Below are positions 46,873-56,345 of a stretch of 56,345 bases of DNA, in pieces. A program made the position numbers and the translations under genes. Below the pieces are notes generated by a model. The model saw nothing but the letters and a program-made list of their open reading frames with translations. It was not told the origin of the DNA and did no database searches. How positions within the stretch are numbered: the first letter of the stretch is position 1; the number at the start of each line of letters is the position of its first letter. This DNA is from Branchiostoma floridae (taxonomy: Eukaryota > Chordata > Leptocardii > Amphioxiformes > Branchiostomatidae), in the NCBI RefSeq assembly GCF_000003815.2, contig NC_049987.1, positions 9,462,670 to 9,519,014 on the forward strand, given 5' to 3'.

Positions 46873-46982
46873 AAATGAAATATACTAACGTTACTAGGTG
46901 CGATATGACCTATACAGTGCAAATCGAACTAAACCTATTGTGACGTAATTACTTGACATGGAATGTTCTCGAACGTGATACG

Positions 46983-48689
46983 TTATTCATCCTTGCCACT
47001 TTGTGACGTAGTGGCAAGGATGCGGTCCCAAACATGGCTAAGTTTATACCCCCCTTCGTCTCTATTCATTACTGCTGTAGACTTTCTGATCCAGATGGCT
47101 TCCTTTACCCAACGTGTGTATTTGTTGTCCTCTCTGTCAATAACCTTAGCCCCCTCCCAATCTATTACACAGTTATTTCTTGCAATGTGGTCTGTCACCG
47201 CTGACTTGTTTTCTTCTTTCTCTGCTTCTTTCTTCTGCGCCCTGGTGTACTTTCTTCCTTCAACATTTGTTGCTTCCTTTCTGTGTTCTGCTAATCTAGT
47301 GCCAAATGTTCTTCCCGTCTCTCCAATATATACTTTGCTACAACTTTTACATGGAATTTTATACACACAATCTGTTTTTACAGCGTCTTCTAATTTGTCT
47401 TTGGGGTGGACTAAAAGTCTCCTCAGGGTGGTTTTGGGTTTTACTGCTGTAGTGATCTTGTGCCGTCGGAATATTCTCTCTAGTGGCTCTGTAACTCCTT
47501 TTATGTATGGAAGTGTCACCATGCCTCTGGACTTTTCTTCTTGTTTCTTTTTCTCTGTATTCTTCGGCTTTTGTCCCATCGTCTGTTGTGCGACTCGTTT
47601 AAAGGCCCACTCAGGGTACCCACATCTAGTCAGTGCCTGCTTGATATGTTCTATTTCTTGTTGTCTGTCTTGGTCTTCTGTTACAATCGCCCTGCATCTA
47701 TCCATTAATGTGCGGATAACTCCTAGCTTCTGGTGGAGCGGGTGGTGTGATTTGAAGTTCAGATATTGGTCTGTGTGTGTTTCTTTTCTGTAGACTAGCA
47801 ATTTCACTGTGCCATCATCCTTCCTTATTAGCAGTGTGTCCAGAAATGGAAGTGTGCCGTTTTGTTCTTCTTCGTAGGTGAACTTTATGCTGCCTGTGGG
47901 GTCCACCGTGTTGAGATGATCCGTCAGGTCCTGCTGTACTCCCTTTTTTATTATTTCCATCACATCATCCACATAGCGTTTCCATAGTTTAGGTTTGCAT
48001 TTTACTGGTGCTGTTGTTATAGCCTGTTGTTCCAACCATTCCATGAACAGGTTGGCCAGTACTGGGGACACTGGGCTGCCCATAGCTGTACCGAATCTCT
48101 GTTGGTATATATTTCCTCTGAATACGAAATATGTGGTGGTAACTATGAATGTGAGTAGTTCCATAATGTCGTCGACTCCGAGTTTTGTTCTGTGTTTCAG
48201 TTCTTTGTCATCTAGTAATCTTCTTTTGATAATGTCTAAAGTCTCCGTGATAGGGGTATTTGTGAACAGTGACACAACATCGTGCGACATAAACATTTCA
48301 TCTTCTTCGATAAGGATGGAAGTCATTTCTTGCGCCAGGTGCTTTGAATTCTTCACATGACAGCTGGTGTTACCTACTAGTGGTGCTAATAGATCTGCTA
48401 GTGCTCGAGACGTGTTGTAACCTATGGATCCGGTATAGTCCACTATGGGACGCAGTGGCGTGCCTGGTTTGTGGATCTTTGGTGTGCAGTACATTCTGGG
48501 TATGTTCTCCGCTGTGGGATATAGGTGCTTATATTGTTCATCTGTAATCTTTTTATCTTCCTTGAGACTCTTCAGGATTGATATCAATTTCCGTTTGTAC
48601 TTTTGTGTTGGGTCTTTCTCTAGCTTCTCGTACGTCTTTTCATCTGCTAACATGTCACTAACCTTGTTTTCATAATCTTCTGTATCCAT
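46983..48689 (-). CDS. Penelope-like reverse transcriptase with GIY-YIG endonuclease
   Basis: 568-residue uninterrupted frame. RT signatures in order: PKIHKPGTPLRPIV (about 70-83), SHDVVSLFTNTP with the first catalytic Asp (135-146), GTAMGSPVSPVLANLFMEW (200-218), YVDD (239-242) and LPFLDTLL. SHHPLHQKLGV and a Cys-containing linker follow, then the GIY-YIG endonuclease: CVYKIPCKSCSKVYIGETGR (441-460), AEHRKEA and KEAIWIRKS, which carries the expected acidic residue. It copies RNA and nicks target DNA for integration. The N-terminal region of full-length Penelope ORFs is missing; just upstream in frame the residues GATVI still match the family before the frame enters the inverted segment. No stop or frameshift is seen, so the copy is young. 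Confidence 0.93.
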   Translation of the reverse strand: MDTEDYENKVSDMLADEKTYEKLEKDPTQKYKRKLISILKSLKEDKKITDEQYKHLYPTAENIPRMYCTPKIHKPGTPLRPIVDYTGSIGYNTSRALADLLAPLVGNTSCHVKNSKHLAQEMTSILIEEDEMFMSHDVVSLFTNTPITETLDIIKRRLLDDKELKHRTKLGVDDIMELLTFIVTTTYFVFRGNIYQQRFGTAMGSPVSPVLANLFMEWLEQQAITTAPVKCKPKLWKRYVDDVMEIIKKGVQQDLTDHLNTVDPTGSIKFTYEEEQNGTLPFLDTLLIRKDDGTVKLLVYRKETHTDQYLNFKSHHPLHQKLGVIRTLMDRCRAIVTEDQDRQQEIEHIKQALTRCGYPEWAFKRVAQQTMGQKPKNTEKKKQEEKSRGMVTLPYIKGVTEPLERIFRRHKITTAVKPKTTLRRLLVHPKDKLEDAVKTDCVYKIPCKSCSKVYIGETGRTFGTRLAEHRKEATNVEGRKYTRAQKKEAEKEENKSAVTDHIARNNCVIDWEGAKVIDREDNKYTRWVKEAIWIRKSTAVMNRDEGGYKLSHVWDRILATTSQSGKDE

Positions 48690-48728
48690 GATGACTGTGG
48701 CACCTAGTAACGTTAGTATATTTCATTT

Positions 48729-48769
48729 TGCACTGATGAAGGTGACAGACAGTCACCGAAACGTCTGCA
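48729..48769 (+). ncRNA. Hammerhead ribozyme, minimal type I, inverted copy
   Basis: The same 41-nt core as 46832-46872, but on the plus strand, i.e. antisense to the ORF, within the 5' inverted terminal segment. All conserved boxes (CTGATGA, GAAAC, GTC) are intact. Confidence 0.88.
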
Positions 48770-48828
48770 CAACAATAAAAAGAGGTTGTGAAACGAAGAA
48801 GACTGTTCGAGGGAAGCCGGTTATACTT

Positions 48829-49513
48829 TTCATCATCATGATATTGGCGGCCATCTTGGATTTTGACCAATTATGTCATCTCATTAGCATGATTTATGAA
48901 TATTTAATTATAAATGTGCAACTAAGATGTATGAGATATTAAAGATATATGAAAAGAAGTTTAGTTTAGCACGAAAATCTTAAAATCCCATTGTTTAAAC
49001 CAAAATTAGTGACTTTTGTAAAATTTGTCTTTCAGAAACCCGTTGCCATGGCAACACGAAAAATGATAAACTTACTTATTTTTGTAAATTGTTACCAAAA
49101 ATATTCTAGGAAAAGTCGCCAAGTTTGGTTGTTCTAACACAAGCCGTTTGGGAGCTATACGACGTCAAAGTTGGCGCGAGAACTTTTAGACCGCCCAAAT
49201 ATTAGCTCACAGAAAGAGAACAACGAGAGCACCGTCCAAGTGGCATGGGGCTTAAATTGCATGGGTGACATGTTTTTCTTACCATTTCACTTTCTGTTTC
49301 AACGTAGGACCATATACACTGTAGTACATACATACACATACACACACAAGCACACACACCCACACCCACAGGGGAGAGGGACAAGTACAAACATAGTCAT
49401 CGTAGCCTGTTTTCCCTTCCCTTTCTTTACCTTAACCTTGCACTTTCATTTCGGACCTTCATTGATGGAAGTAGATACTTGACTTTCCTTCCTAATCCTT
49501 TCACTCCTTCAAG
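48829..49513. other. No gene seen; holds an RFX X-box palindrome and a (CA)n run
   Basis: A 14-bp palindrome at 49042-49055 matches the RFX X-box, and a CA microsatellite lies at about 49330-49372. The rest is AT-rich. Confidence 0.4.
49042..49055. promoter_or_regulatory. X-box palindrome (RFX-type site)
   Basis: GTTGCCATGGCAAC is a perfect 14-bp palindrome fitting the RFX X-box consensus of ciliary gene promoters. It stands about 470 bp upstream of the candidate exon at 49514. Such palindromes also occur in repeats, so function is unproven. Confidence 0.4.
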
Positions 49514-49659
49514 GAAGTTCTGCCATTTCCTGCTTCCCTTGTCATCCATCAATGTCAAGTTGAGAACGGCTCATAAGATTGCTGAGAACATTCGCTACAT
49601 GGGCTCGGTGATCCGTGGCATCCAGGAGCGGCATGTCTTCGTCCGGAGATATTATATCG
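49514..49659 (+). CDS. Candidate coding exon, unrecognised protein
   Basis: Acceptor after cctttcactccttcaag and donor GTAATA at 49660. The frame reads KFCHFLLPLSSINVKLRTAH, then KIAENIRYMGSVIRGIQERH and VFVRRYYI, with coding-like codons and an amphipathic, basic character. No stop occurs within the exon. The family is not recognised and no partner exon was found. An X-box palindrome lies upstream. Confidence 0.35.
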
Positions 49660-52600
49660 GTAATAATGTACAGAGAGGAGAAGACTACGTGACTTCGTTC
49701 TTATTGAGTTTTAGTCGATGCTTTGTTTGTTTGTATTACATAGCCCTGGTAAATCGTCCAATGGTATAACGCACTACTCTCCAAGCAGAGGTTGGTGGGA
49801 AAATCGTGACCTTTTCCTTTTCTACCTTTTTCTGCCAGGAGTGTACAACACACCAGGTTTATCAAGAAAAGTGCAAGTTGTGTCTTAGTTCAGTTCTGAT
49901 TGCCATCTCTGTACGGAGGGGAATTTCAGAAGGTCAAGTAAATGACTGGAGTAAAGAAACGCAGTTTTTAACAAGGTGTAATCAAGCTAACGTGTGCTCT
50001 CCTGAAACCTAATTCCCCGAAGGGCCATTTACCACGCACGTTTTAACTTGTAATCCGTGTTAAGTCTGTATTAGCCTGTGCTGGCACAGAAAACAGCCAA
50101 GGAGGGAGAAATTTCACTTTCCAGTGGTCACTGCGACTCTGTCCTGGCCTTCGTCCAAATGAAAGTATCAGTAGAACTAAGTGAGCTTTGGGTATGGCTT
50201 AGCAGATGGGAAAGTTAATAGTAGCGGTTTCAACAGACTTGGGTTCATTTATTTGTATTAAGGGGACCACACAACACACGTTTTTCAGCTTTTTTTCCTT
50301 TCTACCACCTCATTTCTCTTTGAGCGTAACTAACATTGGCATCGGAAGCAAGCTTGTGTCTTATGCTGCCGTGAGATATCAAACCAGACATTGGCCTATA
50401 ATAAAGCACACCAAAGCACGGCTACATGGGCAGGTAGTCTTCAGACTGTGTGATGGGCGGGTGGTTAACAGATGTTTGGAGTGTTCGAAGTTTGGTTTGT
50501 ACAACGTTCTCACTTCGTTCTAAGTGTACAGATAAAAGAGGACATGCCATTTGTTTGCGTGCTGGGGGACATTACAGGTGGGATTGTTTGTGATAAATGT
50601 GTCTTTAGATGCATAAAGCAGTAGGTTTTATGTGAGACCCATAGGATACTTCTGTTCCCGGTAGTTTCGGGAGTTACTGTGTAGGTGAAATCCCAAGATT
50701 TGCAACCACCATGGTCTAGAATCCTAAAATTTATAACTTTCACCTTCTGGCTGTACATTGTACACTGTATACACTAGCATTTGGGGATACCGCAGTGACA
50801 GCTCGAGAGGATGAAGCAATCCAGGAATTTCTAGGAATTTCCAGGAAGTTCTTGGAAATGTGCGCTGTTAAATGCATCCTTATTTGGTCACGACTTCCAA
50901 ACTTTGAACTTTGAATAGCGTGAAGGATTTCCAATGGTGCAAAAACTTTGATAACGTAGTTTAACAAGTTAACCAATTGCTGATGTCTTATACAGGCGCC
51001 ATAGACTGTAGCGCGATAATATAATGGATAAATGTTCGCGGTGGTTTTAAGTTCGCGAACATAAAACTACTGCGAATATTTCTGCATTGACAGTAACGTG
51101 TTAATCAGATCACGTGTCTGTAACACTCGCGAGTTAACGTCCACTATTAATCCTGAAGAAGGCGACAGTGGTCGTTGCAAATTTAATCCGTGTAAAACTT
51201 TGTACTGGAGGGAAGTTTTGCATGGTACTATGATTACTACCAGGAGCTTCGATGAGTACCTGAATAAGGTTAGACACCTAGTTAAATATTTGAAGGTGCT
51301 TCCTCGATATCCAAATCATGTAAAAGGATGATATCTATATGATAATTAAGCGTATAACAATAACTAGTTGTAGCGTATATAATTTACAATCCAACAGTAC
51401 GTAGTAATAATGTGAATACTGTAAGGCCTTGATACAAATCACGAGATTTCAGGAAGGGACAAGACAAGTTGCTTCGTGACGCAAATAGCGTTCCTTCACA
51501 ACAAATCATGCTCGGCCCCGGTGATTTCCACACTTCGGGTTTACAAATACAGATATTAATGGCACCATTCGCACTCTGCACCGGCATATATCGTTCTGAA
51601 CACCTTGAGCATTTTAGAATGATCACTTAATTTTCCATCTCTGAACCACTAGGTTGGATTCGACATTGATTAGATTTTAGTTGGGTTTATTTGATTTCAT
51701 GTTTAATCTTCATGAGAGCCTTACATGATGAAGCTGAAGTAGTAATGTCATTCTGATGTATCTGTCCTTTGTTGCACACGGCGCACTACAAACTATTTAA
51801 TGGTGCCTGTCATCCTTAATGTTTACAGATGCAGGAGTCCTTTTTGATTACATTTTCCTGTGTCCTTGAAGTTGGGAATATAAACCGGTTTTCGTGGAGG
51901 CATACACTGCAGTCACTAACAGTCACTTTCATCAGTGTTTTTATCAATAGAATAACGCAAAGAACTTTGCACAAGAAACTTTGGAAGAAAAAACACAGAC
52001 ATTTATAGACAATAAAAAAGATGAAAGAAACTGCCAACGAGAAAAAAAGGAACCGCATTGCTGTTTTCCATGCCTGAATTTAATATTTTAGCAGGTGTTA
52101 TATGACCGACTGTTGCGCGAAGCCCAACTTGTGGTTATCAACAGTACCCAGTTGCTACATGCGGAAGAGATCTTGAGTGAAGAAATGTGCTCTCTTTTCA
52201 TTCGCAGTCGAGCGGGTTCGGCTATATCTTATATCTTAAGAGGATAAATGATCCTCCTTGCCGTGAAACAGCTGGGCTTAACGTTTTAACGCACCGCCAC
52301 TGGATGATCGATAGGACTTTCCACTTCTATTGACAGCTGAATGAGTACGTTGTTGCTATCTTTAGCAAAGTGGCTAAAACTTTCTGTGTGAGACTACATG
52401 TGGTTATTTCGTCTGTTTGGTCTCAGCTGGTGCACTCAGTGTCGTAGCTTGTACTGATTACTCATTGTTCGGTTGGAATTACCTTTTATGGGTCTAATCA
52501 GCCAATGAATGCCATTTCTTAAATATTGAAGAGGGCTGGAAATATCTGAATGTTTCACGATCTTATAGCTTCGCCAAATGATGCTGAATTAGATACATGT

Positions 52601-54547
52601 TTTGCATCATTATGCCAGTAACGTCTTAATTTGCATTTATACATTTTTTAGTTGATAATCTTCTACACTCAAATAAAGAAGAGACTTTTTTAGACACATA
52701 GCACCAAAAAATGTTGTTGAAGGTAATAATGTTCCGACGTCTCTGCTAGTTCATGTAGATTGCCAGCACCTCTCAAGTCACGGAGCAGTTAACGTTTGTT
52801 TTTCCGGGGGGAAATCTCCCTCAGATCAAGGCGGGATGTTCGTAAATCCGTTCAACAGCGGAGCCTTCATCAACTCATCGGGCCAATAAAAGAAGATAGG
52901 AAAGGGGCACATTTCATACCGTGCAAATTAGTTAGAAGCGAGCCAAGACGTACGTGCAGACGTGGAGGTAGCCTGTTGTCAACTGTCTTCTGACTAATCA
53001 TTCGGAATGATCTGGCTAGCTTCAACATTTAGGATGTTGACTTTAAATTTCCTTCTACAAAATGACCTCATAGAGTCATTCCGTCGGATAAATTATTTTT
53101 ACAGTAAGCAATAAGTTTTACTTTAGAATTTCCTTTCATTCAAGTTTGATATGGAACGAAAACAAAGCAAAACTATGCAAAACGTGCGATGAGCCTCTTC
53201 ATCACCAAGGACATCCGGCATTAATGTCGACCTTGCTTCATTTCAGTCATGAGGCAGCCTGAATCCAAACGAGTCATGATGTCTGAATCTTGTTTTCTCC
53301 AGCTAAGCCAAGGCGTGGCTGTGTTTACGGCGTTGCAATTTGGCAAAAATGCCTCCATGAGTGCGTGAAGTACAATACATGAAGAAAATGAGTTCTGAGC
53401 CGAGGCGATGACGCGTGCGCGCTGTAAACGTGATAGGCCGAGTGGCACCTCATCTGTTTTATAACACCACTTGCGGGTTTTTCTACTTGATTACTTCATA
53501 TACGCCAGTATGTTCGGGAAAGATGCTATCTCACTGACCAAGGCCACCATCTAAAGGAATGTGACACATGGGAGGCGTGAAAGAGAGGACCACTTCGTAA
53601 ACAACTTTACCAGGATCACCTCAGCTTCTTTAGTTTTAGGTGTTCTCTGGGTCCATGCAGTCTTATCTTTCATATGTCTGTTTTAGTCTCCGTGTTACCT
53701 TACCGTTTGCACTTACTTGAAGTAGAAAATACCTCCTACTTAAAATGTAATCACCATTTCTTTCAATGACACCGATGCTACTCACTTGAAATGAAAGTCC
53801 CATAACTAGTTTTTTTCTGAAATGAAACAAACGGAAAGAAAAGGTGCGCACACAAGTCAAACTCTGTCATAATCTACATGCTCGCTGTCGACAAGTCTAA
53901 TAGACCTTAATAAATCTCAAATAAGATTTTTAATTACAAACTTATTATTAATGTTGGCATGTGGTACGTGAAGCGGGATTACTGAATTAATATTAATCCA
54001 CAAGCAAAGTCCCACCCTAAGCCTGTGATTATGAAATAGTATACTGATATATCTTGTTTATCTTATCAGTATATTGCAGGAGTAGATATCATGTTATGAA
54101 GTATTTTATATCGTAATGCATCTGCGTAGATATTCAATAATGTCTGGCTTTCAAAACTTTATAAATAAACCGCTCATCACTTGTGGATGTCGTGGAGTTA
54201 TCTTACTTTGAAAGATCGAAACTGTGAATTTACGTTTACTTCTACATCCGACACAAAAGTTCTTCGATAACAAGTTGCGCAACCGCTATTAATCACTGTT
54301 ATGGTATCTCCTTCGTCTTTCTCTCCAACATTTCAAATTTTCCCTCGACTAGTCTTTGTCGACTCAGGGACATCAGATGCAAATGTAGTCTGTTCTCGTG
54401 TAACCTCTAAAGAATGAAATCAGAGGAAGACACAGCGTCGGCGAGACCTCATCAGATGAGGATGATACGATGGCGTCTCAGTGTCCTTGAAATCTGTCCC
54501 GTGCACGACTCGGTATTGGGGGCCAAGTGTTGCAAAATTAAACGTAT
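49660..54547. other. No gene confirmed
   Basis: Only short open frames without domains. A tRNA-like fragment lies near 49756-49799. A cctgaagaaggcgacagtgg word near 51151 resembles a decayed hammerhead/Penelope end. Confidence 0.3.
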
Positions 54548-54755
54548 ACATAGAACGAATTTTCTCTCACACAGAAGGGTTGAAAAAGGTCTCACACACA
54601 GACAGATTTTTCTCTCTCACACAACAGTGGAAAAAGGTCGCACACATTGACAGATTTTTCTCTCTCACACAACCGTTAGAAAAGGTCGCACACATCGACA
54701 GATTTTTCTCTCCCACTCCAAAGTTGAAAAACTTCGCACACAGTCACAGATTTTC
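54548..54755 (+). repeat. 48-bp tandem repeat, about four units
   Basis: Units of the form gacagatttttctctctcac followed by acaacag-like and aaaaggtcgcacaca words. In one frame they encode a 16-residue repeat (VAHIDRFFSLTQPLEK), but the period, not a protein, explains the open frame. Confidence 0.85.
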
Positions 54756-55508
54756 AAAAGGTGATTTTTTTACCATGTGTTGTCCTATATCATTCTTCAC
54801 AAATGTTATAAATGCAAGCATATACAGGCGGTTTCTCGGTTCAACATGTACTTTATTCTTCAATATAGAGGCTATTATATTGTTTTAGTGAATACCGTGA
54901 CCGGTATTCAAATCCATTTCTATTTCAGAATTAATGATACAATGGCCAGTATGAATTTGACTTTTTACCTGTTATATAGCTTATATGATTTGCCTTTTTC
55001 CCATAGAGACATGTATTTGAAATATACCGCGTAGCTGGAATGTCTCTGGATCCATAGAATGGACGCACACATGTCATATAAGTTGTCCTTCACCGACTCA
55101 AACTTGCACGCTCGATATCTTTCTTAGATACTCTTCCCGATCGTTCGTGCAGTCATACATAATATCTGTAAAAACAAATATTATCCAAAAACTGAGGCTG
55201 AATTTTTTTTCACATACACAGCAAGAACTTCTGCAAGTCAGTCACCCATAGTAAGAAAGCTTAAGGTGGAAAAAAATCCGTCCCTGAAGAGAACTGTTTA
55301 AAAGATCCTTGTTCGGATGTATAAGTACGACGACTTTAAAGTTTTGGGGGTTGATTGCATTCTTCACATAGTGCAGACACCACGAGAATATGTCGCGTCA
55401 ACAAATGTGCAATTTTTTGTCTCAAACACTTGCAGAAATCAACTCTCAAACACATATCGAATTATTTTTTCCAAAGACAAACTATTCTTTGATACAGCAG
55501 ACATTTTT
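54756..55508. other. No gene seen
   Basis: AT-rich sequence between two tandem arrays. The stretch 55400-55460 (tgtctcaaacac) may be a very diverged outer unit of the right-hand array. Confidence 0.35.
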
Positions 55509-56345
55509 ATTCCGACACACAAACACTAGAATTCTCTCTCACACACAGCACAAAAAGTTCTCTCACTTCGCGAGGCTGTCCCTGCCAACCCGGCTGTAGG
55601 AGTGAGCGATTTTTTCGTCTGAGTGAGAGCGAAATTTGGTCGGTGTGAGAGCGCTTTCGGAGTAGTGGAAGAATAACTTGCTTGAGTTTTCTGAACTTCC
55701 AAATGGCAATGAACAGTGTTATTTTTTTCAGTTTCCAATAAGAAACCATTTTAACAATGACATTCTGTTATGTTATAGACATTTCCTCGACAATCACTTT
55801 ATTCCGACACACAACGCAGAAATTCTCTCTCACCCACAGAACAAAAAGTTCTTTCACCTCGGGGGCTTTCCCCGCCAACCCGGCTGGAGGAGTGTGCGAT
55901 TTATTTTGGTCTGAGTGAGAGGGAAATTTGGTCGATGTGAGAGCGCCTTTGGAGTAGTGGAAGAATAACTTGCTTGAGTTTTCTTATCTTCTTAAAGGCA
56001 ATGAACAGCGCCATTTTCTTCAGTTTCCAATAATAAACCTTTTCAAAAATGACATTCTGTTATATTATAGACATTTCCTCGACAATCATATCATTCCGAC
56101 ACACAACGCAGAAATTCTCTCTCACCCACGGAACAAAAAGTTCTCTCACCTCGGAAGCTTTCCCCGCCGATCAGGCTGGAGGAGTGAGCGATTTTTTTGG
56201 TCTGAGTGAGAGCGAAATATGGTCGATGTGAGAGCGCTTTCGGAGTAGTGGAAGAATAACTTTCTTGAGTTTTCTGAACTTCCAAATGGCAATAAACAGT
56301 GTCATTTTCTTGTTTCCACTAATAAACCTTTTTAACAATGACATT
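55509..56345. repeat. 292-bp tandem repeat, nearly three units, running off the window
   Basis: Units start attccgacacac at 55509, 55801 and 56093, both offsets 292 bp. Each holds an inverted pair of ctctcac and gtgagag words (agttctctcacctcg against gagtgagagcgaaa) around a GC-rich ccaacccggctgg centre, so each unit can fold as a hairpin. The array continues past the right edge. Confidence 0.92.

Larger units (their letters stand above)
46744..48828 (-). mobile_element. Penelope-like retroelement with 15-bp target-site duplication
   Basis: The direct repeat aagccggttatactt at 46744-46758 and 48814-48828 bounds a 2055-bp insertion. Inside are 111-bp inverted terminal segments (46791-46901 and 48700-48810, 109 of 111 identical), each with a hammerhead core, and one intact RT/GIY-YIG frame on the minus strand. 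About 32 bp at the 3' end (46759-46790, gtttcatcaggttggtag) has no partner at the 5' end. The 5' inverted segment joins directly into the ORF, so the copy is 5'-truncated. Confidence 0.93.

Noticed and set aside
46963-47793. 276-codon plus-strand open frame
   Set aside because: It is antisense to the Penelope RT frame, which carries all the recognisable motifs.
49756-49799. tRNA-like stretch (aatggtataacgcactactc followed by tccaagcagagg)
   Set aside because: The A-box-like and anticodon-arm-like parts recall a glycine tRNA, but there is no acceptor stem and no intact B box. At most it is a SINE remnant.

Overview
The window looks like a piece of an invertebrate deuterostome genome, most likely a lancelet (Branchiostoma-like). 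This is inferred from intron-split genes with GT-AG junctions, a MOXD1-type copper monooxygenase, a bombesin-receptor-like GPCR, a Penelope-like retroelement, many short palindromic transposons (MITEs) and two 100-N scaffold gaps. It is not a bacterial region, so most open reading frames are chance. Homology calls here come from recognising protein motifs by eye; no database search was run.

Layout. Positions 1378-14854 (minus strand) hold the 5' part of a MOXD1-like gene. Nine exons with matching phases encode about 367 residues: signal peptide, DOMON domain, and the first copper-binding half with its three histidines. The gene runs into a gap at 1278-1377. Its 9.4-kb third intron (4611-14006) is crowded. 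It holds a triplicated exon edge, a hairpin array, and a plus-strand region (5265 to about 10.6 kb) with a CRE/TATA promoter-like segment, three candidate coding exons and a 60-bp minisatellite. A 693-bp block at 10604-11296 repeats positions 1-693 without visible difference. A roughly 2-kb near-palindrome of nested GC-rich MITEs fills 11.8-13.8 kb.

Positions 14.9-32.2 kb are mostly intergenic, with several inverted-repeat elements and one candidate PKD-like exon. Positions 32252-33544 (minus) hold an intronless GPCR of the GRP/neuromedin B/BRS-3 family. A decayed fragment of its N-terminal coding region lies 3.9 kb upstream. Positions 34-46 kb carry microsatellites, MITEs sharing one internal motif, and one candidate terminal exon (41851-42137).

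Positions 46744-48828 are a young Penelope-like element (RT plus GIY-YIG). It is bounded by a 15-bp target-site duplication and by 111-bp inverted terminal segments, each containing a hammerhead ribozyme core. Positions 49-54.5 kb have one candidate exon and an RFX X-box palindrome. The right edge enters a 292-bp tandem array.

The two supported host genes are not functionally linked by their position. The most interesting material is the nested plus-strand unit inside the MOXD1 intron, the ribozyme-bearing Penelope element with inverted ends, and the MITE family with a conserved core.
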